Shown: positions 10,182 through 18,334 of the stretch, piece by piece
How the letters are laid out: each line of letters starts with the position of its first letter
Numbering within the stretch: the first letter of the stretch is position 1
Assembly (NCBI RefSeq): GCF_900168055.1
Contig: NZ_FUYS01000001.1
Span: 558,001-622,000 of the forward strand
Direction: 5' to 3'
DNA length: 64,000 nucleotides
Source: Parapedobacter luteus
GTDB lineage: Bacteria; Bacteroidota; Bacteroidia; Sphingobacteriales; Sphingobacteriaceae
Notes under the pieces: generated by a model
What the model saw: the letters and a program-made list of their open reading frames with translations, nothing else
Databases searched by the model: none
What the model was told of the DNA's origin: nothing
Translations under genes and position numbers: made by a program

Positions 10182-11627
10182 ATGGAAAAGAGTAATAAAT
10201 CAAAGGCAGGTGCGACCCGTAGGGATTTCATCAAGACGGGTGCTGCAGCGGCGGCAGGTTTCATGGTGGTGCCAAGGCATGTACTGGGCGGTACTGGTTT
10301 TATTGCCCCCAGTGACAAATTGGTAGTGGCTGGTATTGGTGTGGGCGGTAAAGGTGAATCCGACTTGAGGTCATTCCACGAAAGTGGTAAGGCAGAGATT
10401 GCTTACCTCTGTGATGTGGATGACCGCCGTGCAGCAGGTTCTGTAAAACGGTTTCCCAAAGCAAAATACTACAAGGATTTCCGTGAAATGCTCGATAAAG
10501 AGCACAAACACATCGATGCGGTTTCGGTATCGGGGCCGGACCACAACCATGCTATCCATGCGCTGCCAGCGATGCAGCTGGGCAAGCACGTGTATGTACA
10601 AAAGCCACTCACGCATGATGTGTACGAAGCGCGGGTATTGACCGAGGCAGCAAAAAAATATAAGGTTGTCACCCAAATGGGCAACCAGGGAGCTTCTGGA
10701 GACGGCGTACGCATAATGCGCGAATGGTTCGATGCCGGGCTCATCGGTGATGTTCATACCATTTACACCTGGACGGATAGGCCCGTATGGCCCCAAGGCA
10801 TCCAATGGCCATCGCAAAAAGCACCGGTACCGAATGAGCTTGATTGGGATCTTTGGCTGGGGACAGCGCCTTACAAAGACTATGTCGAAAAGCTGGTGCC
10901 CTTTAACTGGCGTGGATGGTGGGATTACGGTACAGGTGCCCTGGGCGACATGGGTTGCCACATCATGGAAGCCCCGTTTAGCATATTGGGGCTCCAATAC
11001 GTGAAAGATGTACAAGCCAGTGTAGGTTCGGTATACGTGGATGAGTTCAAAAGGGGGTATTTCCCCGAAAGCTGCCCACCGTCAAGCTATGCGGTCATGA
11101 CTTTCCCCAAAACCGACAAAACTTCAGGTGACGTAAAAATCCACTGGATGGATGGTGGCATCCAGCCGCAACGCCCCGAAGAGCTGGGACCAAACGAAGT
11201 GTTCGGCGACGGTGGAAATGGCATCCTCTTTATCGGTACAAAGGGAAAGATGATGGCTGGTTGCTATGCCGAAAATCCACGGTTACTGCCTACTTCATTG
11301 ACCGAGCAGCATAAGCTTCCTGTAAAATACGAACGTGTACCGGGTGGGGCTGCCGGCCATTATGCGCAATGGGTGGAAGCCGCTATCGCAGGGTATGGCA
11401 ATAAAGAAGTGAGCTCTCCGTTCGAAATTGCCGGTCCGCTCACCGAAGCATTGTTGATGTCCAACCTGGCCATCCGCGGCTCGGATTTACGGATTGATAA
11501 TAAGTACCCTGGCAGGAATTTAAAACTGATTTGGGATAACGACAACATGAAGGTGACCAACTTTGATGAGGTCAACCAATTCGTAAAGCGGCAATACCGC
11601 CAAGGCTGGGAGCTATCAGCCGTTTAG
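10182..11627 (+). CDS. Tat-exported Gfo/Idh/MocA-family oxidoreductase
   Basis: A 481-residue protein of the Gfo/Idh/MocA family, NAD(P)-dependent dehydrogenases that usually act on sugars, cyclitols or their derivatives. The N-terminus has a twin-arginine signal (TRRDFIKTGAAAAAGF), so the folded, cofactor-loaded protein is probably exported to the periplasm. The Rossmann nucleotide-binding loop VVAGIGVGGKGESDL lies at about residues 49-63, followed by the family pattern VSVSGPDHNHAIHALPAMQLGKHV and the EKP-like VQKPLTHD. Its own upstream gap and a terminator on each side suggest a single-gene transcript. Related exported proteins occur in glycan loci and in sugar-oxidation systems, but the substrate is unknown here. 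Confidence 0.9.
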   Translation: MEKSNKSKAGATRRDFIKTGAAAAAGFMVVPRHVLGGTGFIAPSDKLVVAGIGVGGKGESDLRSFHESGKAEIAYLCDVDDRRAAGSVKRFPKAKYYKDFREMLDKEHKHIDAVSVSGPDHNHAIHALPAMQLGKHVYVQKPLTHDVYEARVLTEAAKKYKVVTQMGNQGASGDGVRIMREWFDAGLIGDVHTIYTWTDRPVWPQGIQWPSQKAPVPNELDWDLWLGTAPYKDYVEKLVPFNWRGWWDYGTGALGDMGCHIMEAPFSILGLQYVKDVQASVGSVYVDEFKRGYFPESCPPSSYAVMTFPKTDKTSGDVKIHWMDGGIQPQRPEELGPNEVFGDGGNGILFIGTKGKMMAGCYAENPRLLPTSLTEQHKLPVKYERVPGGAAGHYAQWVEAAIAGYGNKEVSSPFEIAGPLTEALLMSNLAIRGSDLRIDNKYPGRNLKLIWDNDNMKVTNFDEVNQFVKRQYRQGWELSAV

Positions 11628-11640
11628 TATAATCCTTGAA

Positions 11641-11680
11641 CTTCATAAAAAAAGGGGCGCAGGCCCCTTTTTTTATGAAG
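11641..11680. terminator. Bidirectional terminator between the oxidoreductase and nrdF
   Basis: A perfect 18-bp inverted repeat with a 4-nt loop: left arm CTTCATAAAAAAAGGGGC (11641-11658), right arm 11663-11680. The A-run on one arm and T-run on the other supply a U-tract in both directions. It serves the convergent oxidoreductase gene (plus) and nrdF (minus), whose stop codon abuts it. Confidence 0.93.
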
Positions 11681-12664
11681 TTAGATAGCAATGGATGTAT
11701 CCATTGCGAAGTCCTCATCCCTGAGGTGTACGATCTCCGTCGCCTTCTCGTAGTTGGTTGATTTCTTGGAAAAGAAATCATGTTGTGTCGTTTCGACATT
11801 AAGCCCGTTTAAAACAATGGGGTTTACGCGTTTGACTTCAAAGGTGGGTTCAAATCCCAGGTTCATGAGCGCCTTATTGGCATTATAGCGTACATACTCT
11901 TTTACCTCCGCAGTAAGCCCTACATCCGTATAGATTTCTTCCGTATACTTCAACTCGTTTTCATACAGATCATTGAGCAGCACGATGAGCTTTTCCTTTG
12001 CACGCTCCGGATTGGGCAGTTTTTTATAAACATCCTGGGCCAATAACCCTACGAATACGCCATGTATGGACTCGTCTGCAATGATTTTTTTGATGATGTC
12101 CGCACTGGCTACCATATGGCCTTGTCCGCATAACCACAATGGAATAAAAAAGCCACTATAAAACAGGAAAGATTCCAGCAGGACGGAGGCACATAATCCC
12201 ATAAAGAGATCCTCTTTACTGATATCCGTCTCAGCCAGCTTGCGATAGTATTTGTCTATCGTGGAAGCCTTAAACTGCAGGTACTTGTTGTTTTGAACCC
12301 AGTTGAAGATGTCTTCAATATCCTGTGAAGTAGCTACGGTGGTAAAGATAGTGGAATAGGATTTGGCGTGGATGGCTTCCATCATGCACATGTATGCCAA
12401 TACCGATTTATTTTGCAACGAATCAATGTGATCCATGATTTTGGGCATTCCGGTATGGCTTTGCAACGTATCAAGAAGCGTGAGGCCTCCCAGGGCTTTT
12501 TTATAACATTCCCGCATTTCCGGCGAGAGCGCTTTCCAGCTGTCTATATCCTTCGATGGGATATACTCTGTGTCAATCCAGAATTGCTTGATATTCTGCT
12601 CCCAAAACATCAGCGCGTAGTCATTTTCGGGATCGTTCCAGTTGACGGCTTTATATTGTTTCAT
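11681..12664 (-). CDS. nrdF: Class Ib ribonucleotide reductase small (radical) subunit
   Basis: This 327-residue subunit houses the dimetal centre and tyrosyl radical of ribonucleotide reductase, which makes dNTPs in the cytoplasm. The metal ligands are all present in their usual spacing: D65, E96, H99, E164, E198 and H201, with the radical tyrosine at Y103 (EAIHAKSY). The neighbouring nrdI and NrdE type place it in class Ib, whose cofactor in related enzymes is dimanganese activated through NrdI. It is the last gene of the operon, separated from nrdE by about 130 bp that contains a long inverted repeat, and is followed by a bidirectional terminator. Confidence 0.95.
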   Translation of the reverse strand: MKQYKAVNWNDPENDYALMFWEQNIKQFWIDTEYIPSKDIDSWKALSPEMRECYKKALGGLTLLDTLQSHTGMPKIMDHIDSLQNKSVLAYMCMMEAIHAKSYSTIFTTVATSQDIEDIFNWVQNNKYLQFKASTIDKYYRKLAETDISKEDLFMGLCASVLLESFLFYSGFFIPLWLCGQGHMVASADIIKKIIADESIHGVFVGLLAQDVYKKLPNPERAKEKLIVLLNDLYENELKYTEEIYTDVGLTAEVKEYVRYNANKALMNLGFEPTFEVKRVNPIVLNGLNVETTQHDFFSKKSTNYEKATEIVHLRDEDFAMDTSIAI

Positions 12665-12728
12665 GTCAGATTCGTTTTTTCGTGTTTTGTTTTTGGTGTT
12701 TCGTATTGTTTATGGCGTGCAGTGCATT

Positions 12729-12776
12729 GCGTATAGCGTATTGTGATTGTCCGAAAAATCTCAATACGCTATACGC
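12729..12776 (-). repeat. 15-bp perfect inverted repeat between nrdE and nrdF
   Basis: GCGTATAGCGTATTG (12729-12743) and CAATACGCTATACGC (12762-12776) are exact reverse complements around an 18-nt loop. No T-tract follows on either strand, so it is unlikely to be a simple terminator. It sits within the nrd transcript and would form a stable stem in the mRNA. It could be an extragenic palindrome of a genome-wide repeat family or a processing/stability element that sets the NrdE:NrdF ratio. Confidence 0.75.
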
Positions 12777-12796
12777 GGCAATATTCGTCGCTTGTC

Positions 12797-14902
12797 TTAT
12801 GCTGAGCACGATACGCACTCATCGATAGTGGATTTGCGTGTACGTGTATAATATAACGACTTCAATCCTACCTTGTGCGCATAGATGTAGTAACGGGCCA
12901 AGTCACGCGTAGTGTCGCGGGAGTTGGTATGCAGGATGGTGGAGATACCCTGATCGACGTGCCGTTGGATAACGGAAACAAGCCGCAGCACTTTCATCTG
13001 ATCCATATCATAGGCCGATTTATAATAGAAATAATTTTCATTGGTCAGGTATGGCATGGGATAATAGGTGGTGCTATCGCCATATTCGCGTACCTCAATG
13101 GTGTCAACTATCGGCATCACCGAAGCAGTGGCATTCATAATGTATGAAGTCGACTGGTTCGGCGCGATGGCAATGCGGTAGGCATGGTAGACGCCGTGCT
13201 CCTGTACTTGTTGCTTGAGCGCTTTCCAGTCTTCCTTAGTTGGGATGTCTATGCCTGCAAACAGTTCACTTACTTTAATCGTGGTCGGGAAATAATCCTG
13301 ATTAACGTATTTGTCAAAGTAGGTGCCGTCGGCATAAGCCGTTTTTTCGAATCCGGTAAACGTGGTTTTCCGTTCGCGGGCAATTTCCATAGACGCTTGC
13401 AGGGAATAATAATTGACCATCATGAAGAATACATTGGCAAAATCCAGTGCTTCTTCGCTTTCATACATGATGAAGTTCTTGGCCAGGTATCCATGCAGGT
13501 TCATTGCGCCTAAGCCCACGCTATGCAGTTCACGGTTGGCTTTTTGTATAGAAGGCACCATGGCAATATCCGTCACGTCTGATACCATCGTAAGCGCACG
13601 CATCGCAGTTTTCACGGCTTGCTCTATCCGTTTGTTATCCATCACGGTGGCGATATTGAGCGAGCCCAAGTTGCAGGAGATACCGTAGCGGATGGTGTCT
13701 TCTTGTCCGTATATGTTGATGTCAGACACTTCGGAAATCTGCATAATTTCCGTGCAGAGGTTCGAAAACTTGACTTTTCCAATCCCGTTCAGTGCATGCT
13801 GGCGATTAGCGTTTTCCTTGAAAAAGATGTAAGGGTAGCCACTTTCTTTTTGCGTTTGGGCGATTTTAACCAGTAGGTGACGGGCATTTATTTTCTTTTT
13901 CTTGATTTTTGGATTAGTGATGAGTTCGTCATACATCTCGTCCATGTCCAATTCATCGAGGTACTTGCCATATTCCTGCATGACCGTATGGGGATGTATC
14001 AGATAACATGGTTCATCCTTGGCTGCTAATTCCATGAATTTATCCGGAATAATCACGCCGATGGAAAGCGATTTGATGCGGACCTTCTCATCCACATTGA
14101 TTTTCTTACAATCGAGAAACTCTTCGATGTCCGAATGGAAGATATTGAGGTATACGGCCCCCGCTCCCGGGCGTTGGCCGAGCTGATTGGCGTACGAAAA
14201 GGTATCCTCAAGGATCTTCATGATGGGTAGTACGCCGCCGGCACGTCCTTCTACACCCTTGATAGCTTCACCACGTGCACGGATTTTTGAAATGTTGAAC
14301 GACACGCCACCGCCGATAGACGATAGTTTCATGGCTGAATCTACGGCGTAGCCAATGCCGTTGAGATTATCGCCGATTTCGTCAAGGAAGCAAGACACCA
14401 GTTCTCCCGAACGTTTTTTGCCCGCATTGAGGAACGTAGGCGTAGCCGGCTGGTATTCTTGATTGATGAGCAGCTCAGCATATTGCAAGGCGCGGTCCAC
14501 GCCTTCATGACGCGCAAGAAACAAGGAAACGGCAGCAACACGATCTTCATAGCGTTCCAGGAATTTTTCGCCGGAGTCATCGCGCAGCGCATAGCTCTGG
14601 AAAAACTTGAAGGCGCTCATGAACGACGGAAATCGGAACTTCTTGGCATTTATGAAGTTGTACACCTGCTCCATCTCCTCAAAGGTAAACCACTCATAGA
14701 AATTGATGTAGTAATTGTTTTCGATGAGGTAGTCTATCTTTTCCTTTAAGGTATAAAAGAAAACGGTGTTTTTGTTTACATACTCCAGAAAGTAGGCGCG
14801 TACGGCTTCCTTATCCTTATGCAGGCTAAACTCGTCATCATGTTTGATCATGATTTCGTTATTGAGCAAAATCCAGCTCTTTGCTACGTCGTTTGTTACC
14901 AT
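12797..14902 (-). CDS. nrdE: Class Ib ribonucleotide reductase large (catalytic) subunit
   Basis: The catalytic subunit reduces ribonucleoside diphosphates to deoxy forms. The sequence resembles Bacillus NrdE throughout. The active-site thiyl triad is in FSNLCTEIM (N-x-C-x-E), the redox cysteines are in GELVSCFLDE and GISCNLGSLN, and the swinging C-terminal pair is CVSCSA at the extreme end. There is no N-terminal ATP-cone, as expected for class Ib, so overall-activity allostery by dATP is probably absent. I place the start at 14902 (MVTNDVAKSWILLNNEIM), which overlaps the end of nrdI by 44 bp. The open frame extends further upstream to 14968, but those residues do not resemble the family. 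701 residues. Confidence 0.95.
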   Translation of the reverse strand: MVTNDVAKSWILLNNEIMIKHDDEFSLHKDKEAVRAYFLEYVNKNTVFFYTLKEKIDYLIENNYYINFYEWFTFEEMEQVYNFINAKKFRFPSFMSAFKFFQSYALRDDSGEKFLERYEDRVAAVSLFLARHEGVDRALQYAELLINQEYQPATPTFLNAGKKRSGELVSCFLDEIGDNLNGIGYAVDSAMKLSSIGGGVSFNISKIRARGEAIKGVEGRAGGVLPIMKILEDTFSYANQLGQRPGAGAVYLNIFHSDIEEFLDCKKINVDEKVRIKSLSIGVIIPDKFMELAAKDEPCYLIHPHTVMQEYGKYLDELDMDEMYDELITNPKIKKKKINARHLLVKIAQTQKESGYPYIFFKENANRQHALNGIGKVKFSNLCTEIMQISEVSDINIYGQEDTIRYGISCNLGSLNIATVMDNKRIEQAVKTAMRALTMVSDVTDIAMVPSIQKANRELHSVGLGAMNLHGYLAKNFIMYESEEALDFANVFFMMVNYYSLQASMEIARERKTTFTGFEKTAYADGTYFDKYVNQDYFPTTIKVSELFAGIDIPTKEDWKALKQQVQEHGVYHAYRIAIAPNQSTSYIMNATASVMPIVDTIEVREYGDSTTYYPMPYLTNENYFYYKSAYDMDQMKVLRLVSVIQRHVDQGISTILHTNSRDTTRDLARYYIYAHKVGLKSLYYTRTRKSTIDECVSCSA

Positions 14903-15272
14903 AGTGTTTCCTTGCTTTAATAATAGCGATAAATTCATTAACGTCTTCGTTGGTTCCCGATAGCTCAAATTTTAATGCCAACGGTATACCATATTCGGTT
15001 GCAATTTTGTCTCCGGCCACGGCGAAGTTCCGTCCCCAGTTTCGATTTCCACTCGAAGATACAGAAAGCAGGTATGGACTTGCATACTGCAGGAAGTTTT
15101 TTGTCGTCTCCGGTATTTCCCCGAATCGGGTGGTAAACGTTACCAAATGCCCTTCCTGTCCCACTTCCATGTCCGGTTGGATTTTTTGAGTGATCCATCC
15201 GGTTAATTCAGCCACCTTCTGCATAAACCGTTCCACATTCCCCGTTTTGCTATCATAATATATCCTCTCCAT
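14859..15272 (-). CDS. nrdI: NrdI flavodoxin-like RNR maturation protein
   Basis: This 137-residue flavodoxin-like protein binds FMN and, in characterised class Ib systems, supplies the oxidant that builds the Mn(III)2-tyrosyl radical in NrdF. The family signature VSSSGNRNWGRNFAVAGDKI and the phosphate-binding-type start YYDSKTGNVERF are both visible. It lies between the redoxin gene and nrdE and overlaps the nrdE start, so the two are translationally coupled. Confidence 0.93.
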   Translation of the reverse strand: MERIYYDSKTGNVERFMQKVAELTGWITQKIQPDMEVGQEGHLVTFTTRFGEIPETTKNFLQYASPYLLSVSSSGNRNWGRNFAVAGDKIATEYGIPLALKFELSGTNEDVNEFIAIIKARKHYGNKRRSKELDFAQ

Positions 15273-15369
15273 TTGCAGACCTTTTTAGATGGTAAACCCC
15301 CACATTATCGAGGGGGTCCTAATGTTTTGCCTTATAGCTCGTTTCAGTACTTCGATTTCGGTCTCCCTA

Positions 15370-15606
15370 CTATTGTACAGTCAATGCCGATAGTTCCTCG
15401 GGTTTGAATCCGATGATGCGTTGCGTCTCTTGGTCGTGATTCAACACAATAACCGTAGGCACCGTGCGTACTTTATATTGAATGGCCAATTCCGGTTTGT
15501 CAAACGGATTTACTTTTTCATAAGTAATACCCTTGCGGTCGAGAAATTCCGACACTTGGTTGCAAGGCGCACAGTCATTTTTTTCGAATTTAATAATCCG
15601 TGTCAT
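15370..15606 (-). CDS. NrdH-like thioredoxin/glutaredoxin-fold redoxin
   Basis: A 78-residue thioredoxin-fold protein with active site CAPC (residues 11-14) and the cis-proline motif TVPTVIV. Its size and place at the head of the nrdI-nrdE-nrdF operon suggest it is the electron donor that re-reduces NrdE, the role of NrdH. The active site differs from the usual NrdH CVQC/CMQC, so I leave the symbol blank; it may draw electrons from thioredoxin reductase. I chose the start at 15606 (MTRIIKFEKND) because the extra upstream residues are not family-like. About 100 bp separate it from nrdI. Confidence 0.85.
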   Translation of the reverse strand: MTRIIKFEKNDCAPCNQVSEFLDRKGITYEKVNPFDKPELAIQYKVRTVPTVIVLNHDQETQRIIGFKPEELSALTVQ

Positions 15607-15928
15607 AGCAATACGATTTTTAATGTTCAAAACTGCCGGATCTGAAATGGTAGATTCCGATAATTACTGTTGTGACGGTTGGTAAGTTGTAGCCTTAGAA
15701 CAAATATCAGCTATTTCGATTCAGTTAGGTAGCAATTGTTATCAACAGATGTTGAATTATTCACATTGTGGATAATCGATGTGGGTTTCGTTTTTTGCAA
15801 AAATCTGTCAGTCAATATTTTTGATTAATTCAATGAGCTATTTCGCTTGTGGGTGTGGATAATCCACACCTGACTTCGGTATGCTTCTTGATAAACAGTC
15901 AGCTTTGGCCAGTCTGGCCTACTGTGCG
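15607..15928. promoter_or_regulatory. nrd operon upstream region with a cluster of DnaA-box-like sites
   Basis: This 320-bp gap lies upstream of the nrd operon and downstream of ilvA. It contains TTATCAACA (15739-15747), TGTGGATAA (15767-15775, the exact reverse complement of the DnaA box TTATCCACA), and a 19-bp palindrome GGTGTGGATAATCCACACC (15852-15870) that includes another exact box at 15854-15862 and a one-mismatch box on the other strand. An AT-rich stretch (about 15785-15840) lies between them. DnaA is known to control nrdAB in E. coli; here I infer DnaA-linked control of nrdHIEF. I found no clean TAnnTTTG promoter; GATATTTG (15708-15701, minus) is one base off. Confidence 0.55.
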
Positions 15929-17161
15929 CTAGATGAGGTATTCAAAGAGCGTCGGATCCCTGTTGACTTCTTTAAAATCAAAGCGGTGGTCGCGCATGCG
16001 CTCGATTAACGCCGCATAGTCGGCCGCTTTTTGCAGTTCGATACCCACTAAGGCCGGTCCCCGTTCGCGCTGCGTTTTTTTGATGAACTCAAAGCGGGTG
16101 ATATCATCATGCGGCCCCAGCACTTCGTTGACAAACAGCTTAAGCGCTCCGGGACGTTGCGGGAAACGGACGATAAAATAATGCTTCAATCCTTCGTACA
16201 ACAACGAGAGCTCTTTGATTTCGCCCATTCGGTCGATATCGTTGTTGCCGCCACTCAAGATGCATACCACCTTTTTGCCCCGGATTTTAGGTTGGTAAAA
16301 ATCAAGCGCCGCTATGGCCAGCGCACCGGCCGGTTCGGCAACGATAGCATCTTTATTATACAATTCCAAAATGGTTGTGCATATCTTCCCTTCGGGGATG
16401 GGCTGCACATCATCGAGCAATTGGCTACAGTATTGATAGGTAAGGTTCCCGATACGCTTTACCGCGGCGCCGTCTACAAAACGGTTGATTTCGTTGAGCA
16501 TCACGGGGGCACCGTGCGCCAATGCCGCCTTCATGGAAGCGGCACCTTGGGGTTCCACACCGTATAGTTGGATGCCGGGCACGGTTTCCCGCAGATAGGC
16601 CGCGACGCCCGCCGCCAGCCCGCCACCGCCGATGGGTAGGATGACGACGTCGGTATCCGGTTGGTCACTTACGATTTCCGTGCCTACGGTACCTTGGCCC
16701 TCAATGATATCCGGATCGTCAAACGGATGAATGAATGTCATGCCCTGTTCGGCACAGTAGGTCAGGGCCACCTGCTGACAATCGTCGAAGGTATCGCCGG
16801 TCAGTACAATTTCGATATAGCCGTCGCCGAACATTTCGGTCTGGCTGATTTTTTGCCTAGGCGTAGGGCCGGGCATGAAAATGATTCCCTTTATTCCCAG
16901 TTTTTTGCAGGAATACGCCACGCCTTGCGCATGGTTGCCCGCGCTGGCGCAAACCACTCCTTTGATACGCTCGGCTTCCGTGAGCTTGCTGATTTTATTG
17001 AAGGCCCCACGGAGTTTATAGGAGCGCACGATTTGTAGATCTTCCCGTTTGAGGTATATCGACGCGTTATATTTTTCCGACAGCCGCTGGTTGTATTGCA
17101 AGGGAGTGCGGTTTACCACTCCCTTGAAACGTTCAGCAGCAGCATCAATTGCCTGTTTCAT
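15929..17161 (-). CDS. ilvA: Threonine deaminase (threonine ammonia-lyase)
   Basis: A PLP-dependent enzyme that converts L-threonine to 2-oxobutanoate, the first committed step to isoleucine. The 410-residue sequence has the PLP-lysine in RSYKLRGAFNK (K49), the phosphate-binding glycine loop PIGGGGLAAGV, and a C-terminal ACT-like regulatory part (about 330-410; the motif FPQRPGALKLFVNEVLGP is typical), so feedback inhibition by isoleucine is likely. The start at 17161 overlaps the leuB stop by 4 bp (ATGA), showing coupled translation; a longer upstream frame is rejected. It is the last gene of the ilv-leu cluster. Confidence 0.95.
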   Translation of the reverse strand: MKQAIDAAAERFKGVVNRTPLQYNQRLSEKYNASIYLKREDLQIVRSYKLRGAFNKISKLTEAERIKGVVCASAGNHAQGVAYSCKKLGIKGIIFMPGPTPRQKISQTEMFGDGYIEIVLTGDTFDDCQQVALTYCAEQGMTFIHPFDDPDIIEGQGTVGTEIVSDQPDTDVVILPIGGGGLAAGVAAYLRETVPGIQLYGVEPQGAASMKAALAHGAPVMLNEINRFVDGAAVKRIGNLTYQYCSQLLDDVQPIPEGKICTTILELYNKDAIVAEPAGALAIAALDFYQPKIRGKKVVCILSGGNNDIDRMGEIKELSLLYEGLKHYFIVRFPQRPGALKLFVNEVLGPHDDITRFEFIKKTQRERGPALVGIELQKAADYAALIERMRDHRFDFKEVNRDPTLFEYLI

Positions 17162-18258
17162 TGCGCAGGTGTTGCCGTGATCCCTTCGGGAAGCTTGACC
17201 TGAGCAGCCAGCCAATCACCGACTTCACTGGTTTTATAGGCTTTATTATTGGCGGCAAGATCTTCGGTGACGATGCCTTCGGCCAACGATTTGTTTACTA
17301 CCGCCCGGATGAGTTCAGCCTCTTCCTTCAGGCCGAAAGCATCTTCAAATAGCATAGCCGCCGAAAGTACGGTAGCTAATGGATTGGCAATGTCTTTTCC
17401 GGCAGCTTGCGGATAGGAGCCATGTATCGGTTCGAAAAGGGAAGTATGTACACCGATGGAAGCTGATGGCATTAATCCCATGGATCCGGAGATGACGGAA
17501 GCCTCGTCGGTGAGGATATCGCCGAATAGGTTTTCTGTGATCAGCACATCGTATGACGATGGCCACTGTACCAGGCGCATCGCCACGGCATCCACAAACT
17601 CATAGCTGACTTCTACTTCGGGAAAATCTTTCTCCATGTCCTGTACGGTCTCCCGCCAAAGCCGCGAACTTTCCAGTACGTTGGCTTTATCCACGCAGCA
17701 TAGTTTCTTTCGTCGGTTCATCGCCATCTCGAAGCCCAGCTTGGCCAGCCGTTTCACCTCGTCACGTGTATAGGTGCATGTATCAAAGGCCGTTTCGCCA
17801 TTGTCTTTCCTGCCACGTTCGCCAAAATAGATGCCACCGGTGAGTTCGCGCAGGATAATTAAATCGGTTCCCTCGATACGTTCACGCTTCAGCGGCGAAT
17901 TATCGATGAGGGAAGGAAAGGTAAATGTCGGGCGTACATTGGCAAAAAGACCGAGCTGCTTGCGCATTTTCAGCAGCCCTTGCTCAGGGCGTACCGGTGC
18001 TTTGGGGTCATTGTCATAACGAGGGTGACCAATAGCGCCGAACAGTACCGCGTCAGCAGCCAAGCAGATTTCATGGGTCGATTCCGGGTAGGGGTCGCCC
18101 ACTGCATCGATGGCCGCAGCACCGGTTAGTCCAAAGGTCCAATTTACGCGATGGCCAAATTTTTCAGCCACTGCATCCACAACTTTTACAGCTTGGCCAA
18201 CCACTTCAGGACCGATGCCATCGCCGGGTAAAAGCGCAATATTCAATTCCATATTCAT
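17158..18258 (-). CDS. leuB: 3-isopropylmalate dehydrogenase
   Basis: This enzyme oxidises and decarboxylates 3-isopropylmalate to 2-oxoisocaproate with NAD in leucine synthesis. The homologous reaction on 3-methylmalate serves the citramalate route. The 366-residue protein has the family start IALLPGDGIGPEVV and the metal/substrate signature near the end of the domain (ENLFGDILTDEASVISGSMGLMPSAS). A second ATG lies two codons in. It sits between the citramalate synthase gene and ilvA; its stop overlaps the ilvA start. Confidence 0.96.
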   Translation of the reverse strand: MNMELNIALLPGDGIGPEVVGQAVKVVDAVAEKFGHRVNWTFGLTGAAAIDAVGDPYPESTHEICLAADAVLFGAIGHPRYDNDPKAPVRPEQGLLKMRKQLGLFANVRPTFTFPSLIDNSPLKRERIEGTDLIILRELTGGIYFGERGRKDNGETAFDTCTYTRDEVKRLAKLGFEMAMNRRKKLCCVDKANVLESSRLWRETVQDMEKDFPEVEVSYEFVDAVAMRLVQWPSSYDVLITENLFGDILTDEASVISGSMGLMPSASIGVHTSLFEPIHGSYPQAAGKDIANPLATVLSAAMLFEDAFGLKEEAELIRAVVNKSLAEGIVTEDLAANNKAYKTSEVGDWLAAQVKLPEGITATPAQ

Positions 18259-18334
18259 TCAATTAAAGTCGGTAATCCCCAGCCGGAAGCTCGGAGTCCG
18301 AAGCATAGAAAATTAAAGTACAAAAATATAAAAC

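Noticed and set aside
15296..15317. ACCCCC/GGGGGT hairpin between the NrdH-like gene and nrdI as a terminator
   Set aside because: The stem is short, no U-tract follows on the minus strand, and the downstream genes are expected to be co-transcribed.
15607..15928. Chromosomal replication origin
   Set aside because: The DnaA-box-like sites are few, and none of the usual origin neighbours is present; promoter control of nrd is the simpler reading.
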